Notes under the pieces: model-generated | Told to the model about the DNA's origin: nothing | The model's database searches: none | The model's input: only the letters and a program-made list of their open reading frames with translations | Shown: positions 1-7,666 of the stretch, piece after piece | Layout of the letters: each line of letters begins with the position of its first letter | How positions within the stretch are numbered: the first letter of the stretch is position 1 | NCBI GenBank assembly: GCA_964491605.1 | Contig: CAZBGY010000015.1 | Coordinates: forward strand, 1 to 38,522 | DNA: 38,522 bases | Direction of reading: 5' to 3' | Source of the DNA: DRYS01 sp964491605 | Lineage (GTDB): Archaea > Thermoproteota > CALKCG01 > B24 > DRYS01 | Position numbers and translations under genes: made by a program

Positions 1-1
1 A

Positions 2-211
2 AGATACTACGATCGCATGGTGGTAGCAGATGCATTCTCGCTAAGCTACGAGCTCTTAGATAAAGTCACGGAGCTCGATACCGGAGAATGGCTATTCGTA
101 TCGTTTAAAGCTACGAAGCAGAGGAATGTACCATCATTCATAAAGGCATACAACAACGAAGATATATTGGTGGAGAATCTTAGAAAGTTGAATCTAATAA
201 TCGGTAAATAG
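2..211 (+). CDS. C-terminal end of an unknown protein (partial)
   Basis: The reading frame is open from the first bases of the window to a TAA at 209-211, so this is probably the last 69 residues of a gene that begins upstream. The first visible ATG is at 17, but the frame continues before it without a stop. The peptide is mixed hydrophobic and charged, contains the stretch TGEWLFVSFKATKQRNVP, and has no membrane segment or motif I recognise. It runs in the same direction as the permease that follows after a gap of about 90 bases holding a promoter. Function unknown. Confidence 0.45.
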   Translation, partial: RYYDRMVVADAFSLSYELLDKVTELDTGEWLFVSFKATKQRNVPSFIKAYNNEDILVENLRKLNLIIGK

Positions 212-253
212 TTATAGGATCCATCAACTCCATATAAGAATTCATAACGGAAT

Positions 254-266
254 AAATATATAAAAG
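254..266 (+). promoter_or_regulatory. TATA-box promoter of the permease gene
   Basis: AAATATATAAAAG is a strong archaeal TATA box. Transcription would start about 25 bases downstream, near 285, giving a very short leader before the ATG at 299, or none before the TTG at 284. Confidence 0.6.
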
Positions 267-298
267 ATAGTGCTACTCTAGACTTGCCTGATCGCGGT

Positions 299-1708
299 AT
301 GTCTGAGCAGATTTCAGATATAAGGAGGAGGATAATCACAGTCGTCATACTAACTGTCGCAACATGGATTATAGCTACGTTATCAGGGATTCTTACTCAG
401 CCGCAGATAATATCGATCACACTCTTCGCAATGAAAACTTACGAAACGCTTCTACTCTGGAGATATAGGCTTCCATTCGCATTTATGGCGATATTCTTAC
501 TCATGCTATTTAACGTACTCGACATCCAGCATCTTCTCGAATTTGCTATGTTCGATGTTATCCTATTCCTTATAGGAATGATGATCATAGTAGGCTTTTT
601 AGAAGAACATCTATTCTTCGAGTATCTCGTAGATAGATTCATAGAGTTATTTAAAGCTGACGCTAAAAAGATAGTTGTCGGTTTAATGTTTATCTCAGCC
701 CTACTAGCAGCACTAGTAGATGAGGTTACATCGATCCTGATAGTATCTGCAACTATCCTATCTATTACTAGAAGATTAAAGGTAAGCTCTATACCTCTAC
801 TCATGATGGCTGTTTTCGCGACGAATATCGGAAGTACTGCTACGGTCGTCGGGAATCCTATAGGTGTGATGATCGCATTTAGAGCTGGGTTAACATTCCT
901 CGATTTCCTGAGATATGCTACACCTATATCTATCGTAGTATTGATTGCATGTATATTACTGTGTAGAAGGATATTCTCAGGCTACATTAATACTTTAGAC
1001 TCAGCACTCAAATCTACAGTTTTTACCGATAGTAATTCTCCGGATAGCGAGAAGATTTCACCTAAACAACTTAGAATATGCTTTATAGTATTCATTACAC
1101 TAATAGCATTCCTTATACTGCATCACCCACTAGAAGAAATTTTTCATCTAGAGAGGAATACTCTACTCTTAGCGATACCTCTAGGTCTATCTAGCATAGT
1201 ACTCCTACTCGATCTGGAGAAGGGGAGGGAGATAGTGGAGAGGAGGGTGGAGTGGAGAACTCTAATATTCTTCGCCCTCCTCTTCGCCTCGGTAGGTACC
1301 CTCAAATATGTAGGTATCACCACGTTAATCGCGAATGGTATGTACTCGTTAGCTGGCATGTTCGGAGAGAGGCTTTTCATACTAGTCTATGGTCATACTG
1401 CCGCTATCCTAAGCGCATTCCTAGATAACGTATTAGCGATCGCTATGCTGATACCAGTTGTATCCGAACTTGAATCGCTAGGTGTTCACATAGCTCCTCT
1501 ATGGTGGGCTTCACTCTTTGCAGGAACGCTCTACGGAAACCTCACGATGATAGGTAGTACGGCTAACATAATCGCTCTAGGTATAGCGGAGCGTAGGGGT
1601 GAGCATATTTACCTCACTCAATGGATTAAACCCGGGGCTATAATATCAGTCTCCACACTGTTCATAGCACTACTACTTCTCATTCCACAATTCTATATGG
1701 TATGGTAG
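299..1708 (+). CDS. ArsB/NhaD-type (SLC13-like) membrane permease
   Basis: Integral membrane permease of the ion transporter superfamily that includes ArsB (arsenite), NhaD (Na+/H+) and citrate/dicarboxylate carriers. About 11 hydrophobic segments are visible in roughly 469 residues, the usual family length. Two inverted-repeat signature loops are clear: ALVDEVTSILI followed by NIGSTATVVGNPIG in the first half, and SAFLDNVLAIAMLIP followed by GNLTMIGSTANIIALGIAE in the second. These resemble the DN and GNxT/GxxAN substrate and ion motifs of the family. I chose the ATG at 299; a TTG at 284 would add five residues. The substrate cannot be told from sequence. Arsenite is possible, since an ArsC-like gene lies 1.7 kb downstream, but the two are not adjacent. 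The end overlaps the convergent DUF1893 gene by 16 bases. Confidence 0.85.
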   Translation: MSEQISDIRRRIITVVILTVATWIIATLSGILTQPQIISITLFAMKTYETLLLWRYRLPFAFMAIFLLMLFNVLDIQHLLEFAMFDVILFLIGMMIIVGFLEEHLFFEYLVDRFIELFKADAKKIVVGLMFISALLAALVDEVTSILIVSATILSITRRLKVSSIPLLMMAVFATNIGSTATVVGNPIGVMIAFRAGLTFLDFLRYATPISIVVLIACILLCRRIFSGYINTLDSALKSTVFTDSNSPDSEKISPKQLRICFIVFITLIAFLILHHPLEEIFHLERNTLLLAIPLGLSSIVLLLDLEKGREIVERRVEWRTLIFFALLFASVGTLKYVGITTLIANGMYSLAGMFGERLFILVYGHTAAILSAFLDNVLAIAMLIPVVSELESLGVHIAPLWWASLFAGTLYGNLTMIGSTANIIALGIAERRGEHIYLTQWIKPGAIISVSTLFIALLLLIPQFYMVW

Positions 1709-2130
1709 CTTAATCTTAGCTTATCTTTCACTGCTAGATAGAATTCTTTGAAATCCCCTATCTCTAACGCAAGCTTCTCGAACGGGCATGGGGATGATCT
1801 ACTTTGATCGAGTATAGTATCGACTAGCTCAGCCCAGTATACCGTCACACCCTTAGATTCTAAGAAGCTAGCAGCAGGTCTACTCACGATTAATCCATGA
1901 ACCTCCAGGAACTCAGCGTAGGCGGCTATATAACCTATAGCTAATCCTACGACTCTATCCCCTAATATCGATCCTTTTAGATTATCGAATCCGAGAGTAT
2001 CTATAGCCTCCAATAGAGGCTTTATACCCTCCCCCCTACTACGGTAAACGATGCACCCATCCTTAGCTATAGCTAACTTTAGATCTTCATCCTCCAATAC
2101 CTTCATAAGCCATGTATACGATCGAGGCAA
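1693..2130 (-). CDS. DUF1893 family protein (TM1506-like)
   Basis: A 145-residue protein matching the DUF1893 pattern: a short strand AIAKDGCIVYRSRGEG, then GVKPLL-like IKPLLEAIDTLG, then GSILGDRVVGLAIGYIAAYA, then HGLIVSRPAASFLESKGVTVYWAELV, and a Cys-Pro (SPCPFEKLAL) near the end. The family founder from Thermotoga has a deaminase-like fold; no reaction is established. The start is uncertain: TTG at 2130 or ATG at 2106. A TATA-like element at 2160-2170 fits either. The gene is alone on its strand and convergent with the permease. Confidence 0.75.
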   Translation of the reverse strand: MPRSYTWLMKVLEDEDLKLAIAKDGCIVYRSRGEGIKPLLEAIDTLGFDNLKGSILGDRVVGLAIGYIAAYAEFLEVHGLIVSRPAASFLESKGVTVYWAELVDTILDQSRSSPCPFEKLALEIGDFKEFYLAVKDKLRLSYHTI

Positions 2131-2250
2131 TGCTTACTTACCATGAAACATTGCTCTTGTAGATAAAAGGTTTTCGGCATGATATATTTCCAGGTTAGGT
2201 ATACGGCTACCCGTATGAAGGAGGCTTATACATGCTCTGCGATGCCATTC

Positions 2251-2263
2251 AAAAATTTAAATC
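2251..2263 (+). promoter_or_regulatory. TATA-box promoter of the amidohydrolase
   Basis: AAAAATTTAAATC lies 30-42 bases before the ATG at 2293, which places the predicted start of transcription within about 10 bases of the start codon. Confidence 0.55.
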
Positions 2264-2292
2264 CACGGATATACATAGAGTGATCGGTCTCT

Positions 2293-3138
2293 ATGTGTCC
2301 GATCTATATAGCTTCGGATTGCCATGTACATTCTAAAGGTGTCGAGAAGGCTGAGAGGATAGCGAAGGCTATGGATGAAGCTGGTATCGAAAAGATAATA
2401 ATGTTCTCTCCACATCCAGGGCTCCTAACTATGGATGCAAGTATCCTATCTAGGGAGAAGTTTAGAGAATGCGTTAAATTCGCTTCCAATATTCAAAGGT
2501 ATGATCCAGATAGGATTATAGGATTCGCGTTCATAGATCCTAGGATGGAGGGTGCCGTCGAGGAGGCTGAGAGAGCTATATGCGATCTGGAGTTGAAGGG
2601 GTTTAAGATGATACCTGCAGGCTGGTATCCATACGAAGAAAGGTTTAGACCTCTATTCGAGAAGATAGAATCCTTAGGTGTACCCATAATATTTCATAGC
2701 GGTATATCATGGGGGTTTCCAGACTCCTCGAGATTCTGCAGGCCGGTATACTATGAGTTCCTCATGTTCTATCCTAGGATAAGATTTGCTCTAGCCCATA
2801 TAGGATGGCCCTGGGTTGATGAATGCTTAGCTACAGCCGGTAGATTCCTAGCAGCGGTGGGATGGGGTAACATCGATAAAACTCAGATGTTTATAGATAT
2901 AACGCCAGGTACACCTAGATTATGGCGCGCTGAAGCTATACATAAGGCTATAGTATACCTCGGCCCAGATCTACTAATATTCGGCTCAGATAACGGAAAC
3001 CCAGAGGATCCGGATAGATTTAGGAGAGTCTTAGAATCCGATCTAACGATATTCAGAGAGGAGTTAGGTTTAACGGAAGATGCTATTGAGAAGATAATGA
3101 AGAGAAATATGGATAGATTTCTCAAAGGATTATCCTAA
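2293..3138 (+). CDS. Amidohydrolase-related TIM-barrel metal-dependent hydrolase
   Basis: Cytosolic protein of 281 residues of the amidohydrolase 2 type (PF04909), whose members are hydrolases or decarboxylases with a divalent metal in a TIM barrel. Visible marks in order: DCHVH near residue 9 (metal ligands of strand 1), RIIGFAFIDPR, GFKMIPAGWYPY, then VPIIFHSG (metal His), FALAHIGWPW (second His), and LIFGSDNG near the C-terminus (catalytic/metal Asp). The substrate is unknown. A second, shorter member of the same family sits at 17396-18136. The gene has its own promoter and no same-strand partner closer than the ArsC-like gene. Confidence 0.85.
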   Translation: MCPIYIASDCHVHSKGVEKAERIAKAMDEAGIEKIIMFSPHPGLLTMDASILSREKFRECVKFASNIQRYDPDRIIGFAFIDPRMEGAVEEAERAICDLELKGFKMIPAGWYPYEERFRPLFEKIESLGVPIIFHSGISWGFPDSSRFCRPVYYEFLMFYPRIRFALAHIGWPWVDECLATAGRFLAAVGWGNIDKTQMFIDITPGTPRLWRAEAIHKAIVYLGPDLLIFGSDNGNPEDPDRFRRVLESDLTIFREELGLTEDAIEKIMKRNMDRFLKGLS

Positions 3139-3164
3139 AGCTTAGCATACCCACACCAACCCTT

Positions 3165-3194
3165 CCCTAGAAATCCCTCTAGGGATTCAACCCC
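3165..3194. terminator. Hairpin followed by ATTCAACCCC
   Basis: CCCTAGA and TCTAGGG form a perfect 7-bp stem with a 6-base loop (3165-3184), just after the amidohydrolase stop. The next ten bases, ATTCAACCCC, read GGGGTTGAAT on the minus strand. The same decamer and a related CCTAGAG hairpin occur at 37033-37071. It may serve as a terminator or be the end of an old insertion element. Confidence 0.35.
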
Positions 3195-3327
3195 CATCAT
3201 TCTACATCCTAGATCTTTAAAGCCTCTCAAACTCATTCATATTTCTTATCGAGAGTTCACCATTCTTATTTAACATCTGGCCCTCTTAGGAGTTCTAGTG
3301 GAGAACACCTTTGGCTTTTCGAAAGGT

Positions 3328-3340
3328 AATATTTATAAAG
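3328..3340 (+). promoter_or_regulatory. TATA-box promoter of the ArsC-like gene
   Basis: TAATATTTATAAA at 3328-3340 predicts a transcript starting near 3360. This rules out the more upstream in-frame start at 3298 and leaves a leader of about 30 bases that carries a GGGGGT ribosome site at 3378-3383. Confidence 0.55.
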
Positions 3341-3390
3341 GACATCAAACGAATACTTCGACAAAACTTCATAATCTGGGGGTCTTTAGA

Positions 3391-3801
3391 TTGAAGACAG
3401 TCTTATTTGTTTGCGTGGAGAATAGTTTTAGGAGTCAGATTGCTGAAGCATACTTTAATAGATTTGCGCCTGAGGGTTGGAGGGCTATTAGTGCTGGTTT
3501 AACGCCGGCTGAAAGCGTTCACCCAAATGCTATCAGGCTTATGCTTGAGGAGGGGATAGATATAAGCTATAAGAAGCCGCAGCAATTAACCAGAGAACTT
3601 CAGGAGGAAGCTGAGATAGCTATAATAGTTTGTAGCGGCGCACTATGCCCAACAATTTATACGGAGCATGTTGAGGAATGGAATATACCTGACCCAGCAA
3701 AAATGCCACTAGAAGAAGCAAGGAAAATTAGGGATACTATAAAGGATAGAGTACTTAACCTCATCGAGAGAATAAAGTTAGGTGGATCCAATAGCTTCTA
3801 G
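3391..3801 (+). CDS. Low-molecular-weight phosphatase / arsenate reductase family
   Basis: A 136-residue protein of the LMW protein-tyrosine phosphatase fold, in the subgroup annotated as arsenate reductase. The P-loop CX5R is present as CVENSFRSQIAEA near the N-terminus, and the general-acid loop as NIPDPAK near residue 110. AISAGLTPAESVHPNAI is the usual ArsC sequence after the first helix. The start is TTG at 3391, supported by the ribosome site and promoter; the frame is open upstream to 3298 but that part resembles nothing. Two further cysteines (CSGALC) could serve a thiol relay, as in thioredoxin-linked ArsC. A thioredoxin lies 2.2 kb downstream. It could instead be a true phosphatase. 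It is convergent with the P1B ATPase gene, 29 bases apart. Confidence 0.8.
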   Translation: MKTVLFVCVENSFRSQIAEAYFNRFAPEGWRAISAGLTPAESVHPNAIRLMLEEGIDISYKKPQQLTRELQEEAEIAIIVCSGALCPTIYTEHVEEWNIPDPAKMPLEEARKIRDTIKDRVLNLIERIKLGGSNSF

Positions 3802-3830
3802 GTAAGGTATCCACGCTGCTACCCGACTAG

Positions 3831-5957
3831 CTACTTCATGAATCTCTTCGGATCTTTCTTAAACTCCTCCTCGCATACCTTCGAGCAAAAGTATATCATC
3901 CTCCCCTCATACTCGATCCTACTATATGCTGTATCTGGATCTATCATCATCCCGCAAACCGGATCTCTAATCATAATCTTCTTAGCGGTTGCTCTCATAG
4001 CTTCAGACTCATATCTTCTCAAGGTCTGACTATTAAGCACGACTATGATATCGCTAAGAGACATTATCAACGCTCCGATAGCTGGGGATAGGCTTAAACC
4101 TAGCCATGATAAGGCTCCTGCAGCTAAAGGTATCGCTATTATATTGTATCCGGCTGCCCACCATATGTTCTGCACCATCTTCGAATAAGTCTTACGGGAG
4201 ATATCGATGGCTTTTACAACATCTCTAGGATCGTTTCTAACTAGGATTATATCGGCGCTTTCTATAGCTATATCTGTTCCAGCACCTATAGCTATACCGA
4301 CATCGGCTGCGATGAGTGCTGGAGCATCGTTCACTCCGTCACCGACCATGGCAACTTTACCGCCACTTCCTCTTAGAAGCTTTATCTTCTCCACCTTCTG
4401 ATCCGGCAATACGCGTGCAAAATAGGCATCTATATCGAGCTCCTCAGCAACTAGGCGTGCAACTTTCTCGGAATCTCCGGTTAGTATGTAGACTTTTAAT
4501 CCCCTCCCCTTCAATACTTTAACCGCTTCGTAGGATTCCGCTCTTATAGAATCGGATAGTGCGAATGCTCCGGCAAGCTTTCCATCGATAACTGTGAAGA
4601 CTATAGTCTTACCCTGCTCCTGTAGCTTTACTATCCTCGGATCGTCTACTCTTATCCTTAGATCCTCCAAGAGACTTATACCTCCGACGTAAACATCTTT
4701 CCCCTCGATTCTACCGTAAGCCCCTTTCCCAGGAAAGGTTTTAAACTCCATAGCCTTATGGATTTCTATACCTCTACTCCTAGTATATCTCACTATAGCC
4801 TTAGCTATAACATGCTCAGAGTTGACTTCTACACCTGCGGTGAATATTAGAAGATCTTCTTCAGGTATGAACGAGATGATATCGCTTACACTGTACTCGC
4901 CGGTAGTTAGCGTTCCAGTCTTATCGAAAACGACTGTATCTACATCCTTAACGGCTTCGATAGCACGCCTATTCCTTATAAGGATACCGTTCCTCGCAGC
5001 TATAGATGTCGATAGGGCTATGACTAACGGTATCGCTAAACCTAGTGCGTGCGGGCATGCGATCACGAGTACAGTAACCATTCTCTCAATCGCGAAATCG
5101 AGATCTGATATAAAGCTCCATGTAATGAAAGTCGCCACTCCGATGGCTAGAGCTACGTAGAATAGGAGTGCAGCAGCTCTGTTAGCTAAATCCTGAGTTC
5201 TCGATCTACTCTCCTGAACCTCCCTAACGAGTCTCATAACCTGGGCTAGATAGGTTTCTTCACCGGTACGTTCTATACATACTTTAAGTACACCTTCACC
5301 ATTAATAGTTCCGCCGATAACTGTATCGCCAACTCCCTTATCGAGGGGGTTCGACTCACCGGTTAAGAGGGATTCATCGACTGTAGATCTACCCTCTACG
5401 ATAACACCATCTGACGGAATCCTCTCCCCAGGACGTACAAGTACGATATCACCCTTCTTTAACTGTGAAACCGGGATATCTACAACCCCATCATCCCTAA
5501 CTAGATGAGCTATCGTCGGCATTATACGTATAAGATCTTCTAGAGCCGTCGAAGCTCCTAAGATACTCTTAGCCTCCATCCAGTGTCCCAGTAGCATAAC
5601 ATCGATTAGCATCGCGAGCTCCCAGAAGAAATCTCTGCCATCCGCTATAAGAACTACCCCGAGTGAGTAGAAGAGTGCGACAGATATAGCCGTACCGATG
5701 AGGGTCATCATACCTGGCTGCCTAGATCTAACTTCTCGAATTAATCCCTCTAGGAATGGCCATCCACCGTAGATGTATATAGCGACGGAGAGGATGGATA
5801 GTAATCCCTTTTGGAATGGTATTAATATCCAGTGTAGTCCAAGCCACATCCGTATCATATCGGATAGGAGTAGGATTGGAACTGTAAAGGCTAGTGAGAG
5901 GCAAAGCCTCCTCTTAAACTCCTCGACGCGGTGGATATGATGGCGGTGGATACTCAT
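3831..5957 (-). CDS. P1B-type heavy-metal ATPase, CPH (CopB-like) class, with C-terminal YHS domain
   Basis: Membrane ATPase of 708 residues that exports transition metal, by class probably copper. In order: a His-rich N-terminus (MSIHRHHIHR), membrane segments, actuator loop with TGES near residue 200, the intramembrane metal motif CPH in VIACPHALGLAIP (P1B-3, CopB class, rather than CPC), phosphorylation site DKTGTLT, an HP-like SEHVIAKAI in the nucleotide domain, GDGVNDAPAL, and two last membrane segments. There is no HMA domain. The last 45 residues are a YHS domain (DPVCGMMIDPD, then YFCSKVCEEEF), a small metal-binding module. The thioredoxin gene lies 71 bases upstream on the same strand. 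A 14-bp palindrome covers the promoter region, which suggests metal-dependent repression. Confidence 0.93.
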   Translation of the reverse strand: MSIHRHHIHRVEEFKRRLCLSLAFTVPILLLSDMIRMWLGLHWILIPFQKGLLSILSVAIYIYGGWPFLEGLIREVRSRQPGMMTLIGTAISVALFYSLGVVLIADGRDFFWELAMLIDVMLLGHWMEAKSILGASTALEDLIRIMPTIAHLVRDDGVVDIPVSQLKKGDIVLVRPGERIPSDGVIVEGRSTVDESLLTGESNPLDKGVGDTVIGGTINGEGVLKVCIERTGEETYLAQVMRLVREVQESRSRTQDLANRAAALLFYVALAIGVATFITWSFISDLDFAIERMVTVLVIACPHALGLAIPLVIALSTSIAARNGILIRNRRAIEAVKDVDTVVFDKTGTLTTGEYSVSDIISFIPEEDLLIFTAGVEVNSEHVIAKAIVRYTRSRGIEIHKAMEFKTFPGKGAYGRIEGKDVYVGGISLLEDLRIRVDDPRIVKLQEQGKTIVFTVIDGKLAGAFALSDSIRAESYEAVKVLKGRGLKVYILTGDSEKVARLVAEELDIDAYFARVLPDQKVEKIKLLRGSGGKVAMVGDGVNDAPALIAADVGIAIGAGTDIAIESADIILVRNDPRDVVKAIDISRKTYSKMVQNIWWAAGYNIIAIPLAAGALSWLGLSLSPAIGALIMSLSDIIVVLNSQTLRRYESEAMRATAKKIMIRDPVCGMMIDPDTAYSRIEYEGRMIYFCSKVCEEEFKKDPKRFMK

Positions 5958-5980
5958 AATTATAGCTTCGACCCCCGAAT

Positions 5981-5994
5981 ATAGTTATAACTAT
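5981..5994. promoter_or_regulatory. Palindromic operator candidate over the ATPase promoter
   Basis: ATAGTTATAACTAT is a perfect 14-bp palindrome. It lies 24-37 bases before the ATPase start (5957), where the TATA box should be. The adjoining bases continue with a second dyad ATAAC-TAT-GTTAT (5988-6000). A repressor binding here would block TBP. No regulator gene is seen next to it. Confidence 0.45.
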
Positions 5995-6028
5995 GTTATA
6001 GTATGAATCCTCGATTTAAGCATTCACC

Positions 6029-6400
6029 CTACTCTAGCTTCGTACTCTGCTTAACACACTCCCTATAGCGTATCATCATATCCTCTATCGCATGTCTTAG
6101 ATGATCTTTCGGTATGAAGCCTACTATCGAGCCTAGATACCTACCGCTGCAGTAGAAAGCTATCGTCGGCGTAGCCATAACGCCACTCCTCAACGCTATA
6201 TCCCTATTCCTTGTACTCCTCAGAACGTTAAACCTCACAAACTTAACCCTACCTCCGTACTCTTTAGCAACTTCCTCGAAAATAGGATTCAACATCATAC
6301 ACCATGGGCATCTTTCATGCCAGAAATCAACGACAGTCAATATATCGGATCCTAAAACCTCCCCCTCCCAATCCTCAGCATCGACATCCAATACACTCAT
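6029..6400 (-). CDS. Thioredoxin-fold protein with CPWC active site
   Basis: A cytosolic thioredoxin of 123 residues. The core reads TVVDFWHERCPWCMMLNPIF, with active-site pair CPWC instead of the classic CGPC, followed by VKFVRFNV and the cis-proline loop VMATPTIAFYCSGR. A C-terminal helix contains one more Cys (RECVKQ). The start ATG at 6400 has a GGGAGGG ribosome site about 8 bases upstream and a TATA box at 6436-6445. It is placed directly upstream of the copper-type ATPase, so a role in keeping metal-exposed thiols reduced, or as electron donor for the nearby ArsC-like protein, is possible but inferred. Confidence 0.88.
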   Translation of the reverse strand: MSVLDVDAEDWEGEVLGSDILTVVDFWHERCPWCMMLNPIFEEVAKEYGGRVKFVRFNVLRSTRNRDIALRSGVMATPTIAFYCSGRYLGSIVGFIPKDHLRHAIEDMMIRYRECVKQSTKLE

Positions 6401-6435
6401 TAATTAAACCCTCCCGATATGATAGTAGTCATTCC

Positions 6436-6445
6436 TTAAATAAAC
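6436..6445 (-). promoter_or_regulatory. TATA-box promoter of the thioredoxin gene
   Basis: On the minus strand this reads GTTTATTTAA, 36-45 bases upstream of the ATG at 6400. Confidence 0.5.
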
Positions 6446-6785
6446 GTTTACACTACTCTCGCTACTATACGTTCTAACATAAACATAGATCAATCCACCT
6501 AAACTCTATATCCGACTATTGATATCTAGACTATCAGCTTCCTACAAGGATAAGCTTATCGAAGATAGGCTATAAATAGAAACCCTTACAGCCTACAGAT
6601 ATACCGATCCCGATAAACGTACACCTATCCGCCATAACGAATATAGAATCTATGTATCATTAAACTCGCTAACAATCTAAAATCCATAACACCGCCAATC
6701 ACGATCACAATACTGAGGATGTATTTTTAAATCACCCTAACATAAGATAAATGATGTAATAGCCGTAAATCTACCGAGTATCCAT
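6446..6785. other. Intergenic stretch before tRNA-Arg(CCG)
   Basis: About 340 bases with frequent stops in all frames. AT-rich elements at 6721-6733 and 6744-6754 could act in the tRNA promoter but are further from the tRNA than usual. I see no gene or repeat here. Confidence 0.4.
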
Positions 6786-6860
6786 GGGCCTGTAGCTCAG
6801 CGTGGATAGAGCACCGGCCTCCGGAGCCGGTGGTCCCGGGTTCAAATCCCGGCGGGCCCG
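6786..6860 (+). tRNA. tRNA-Arg (anticodon CCG)
   Basis: Complete 75-base cloverleaf: acceptor GGGCCTG pairs with CGGGCCC, the D stem is GCTC/GAGC, the anticodon stem CCGGC/GCCGG encloses loop CTCCGGA (anticodon CCG), and the T arm is CCGGG-TTCAAAT-CCCGG. The discriminator is G and CCA is not encoded. There is no intron. A T-rich tract follows. A decayed integrase begins about 120 bases downstream. Confidence 0.96.
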
Positions 6861-6978
6861 TCTCCTCTCATTAACTCTCCTTTACAATCTTTTCAGTTAC
6901 TTAGATTCTAGATTCGCTATTTTTACTTGGGTGCGGTGAACTCATGCGTGAACCCACAGGTGAATCGACAGGCCCTTA

Positions 6979-7570
6979 TTGATTTGGAAGGTTGATGTAA
7001 GGGGGATTGAGCAATGGGGTAAGGAAGGTGATCTTAGGGAAGGTCGGAGGGGAGCTAGGCTTAATGAAATCATAAAGGTCTTGGATGTGTCGAGAGGAGT
7101 CTTCCTCAATTATCTCCACGGTTTAAGGAAGCTTCCAGGTAAAGTAATCTCGAGAGTACTACGCCATCTGGAAGAGAGGAAGTTCCATAAGTTAGTCTGA
7201 GGAGTCGATTAGACTCAGGGCCGTTAAGCTCGTCGAAGATGGTGGCTCAATCGACTATTTGCTAGTCTCCCAGTCTTGGCCCCTAGCCTCTCGCAATGAA
7301 TACTTCAGGCACCCCATGCTCAGGTTTGCCGTCGATAACTTCAAGGAAAAGTTGAAGAAGATGTTTAGCCTCCTGCCTTCAAGCAAAAGCTGGTTAGGAG
7401 AAGGGTTTCAGGGAATTTCTAGCCACGAGAAAGAAGAGAAGGAAGATCTTAAACTCCGAAACGATGGCTTAGTGCCAAATCCTCTTTAAAAGTACCTAGA
7501 AGGTAAGGCACTTACCCATGACCTTCGGCCACGTTTTCTTTGTCACTACGTAGACTCTCTCCCTGCTTAG
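6979..7570 (+). pseudogene. Decayed archaeal tyrosine integrase (N-terminal part)
   Basis: Remains of an integrase of the archaeal plasmid/virus type, broken by frameshifts. Piece one (6979-7200, TTG start) carries the N-terminal helix-turn-helix: RLNEIIKVLDVSRGVFLNYL, then LRKLPGKVISRVLRHLEE. Piece two (frame +1, from about 7196) continues as SIRLRAVKLVEDGGSIDYLL, then ASRNEYFRHPMLRFAVDNFK and EKLKKMF. A third frame supplies EFLATRKKRRK (about 7413-7445), and a fourth KYLEGKALTH (from about 7491). The order and wording match crenarchaeal-type integrases before their catalytic domain; the catalytic Arg, His and Tyr region is absent. It sits just downstream of tRNA-Arg, the usual target of such elements, so it is probably the relic of a past integration. 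I recognise the family from memory of its sequence pattern. Confidence 0.65.
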
Positions 7571-7666
7571 GTTCCATCTCAGCACGGTCTTGACGGTCTC
7601 CTTTGACGGGGTGAAGGCTTAAATAGTATTTTTAATATGGATAGCTGTGTTATGGGAGCTGCGTCT

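Noticed and set aside
3298..3390. N-terminal extension of the ArsC-like gene.
   Set aside because: The TATA box lies inside it and the family N-terminus begins right at the TTG at 3391, which has a GGGGGT ribosome site.
284..3801. An arsenic-resistance operon made of the ArsB/NhaD-type permease and the ArsC-like protein.
   Set aside because: The genes are separated by a minus-strand gene and an amidohydrolase, have separate promoters, and no ArsR regulator is present. The permease substrate is not readable.
7496..7618. A minus-strand frame of 40 codons reading TVLRWNLSRERVYVVTKKTW.
   Set aside because: It has no start codon with a ribosome site and lies opposite the decayed integrase, whose KYLEGK piece reads well on the plus strand. 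Probably a shadow.
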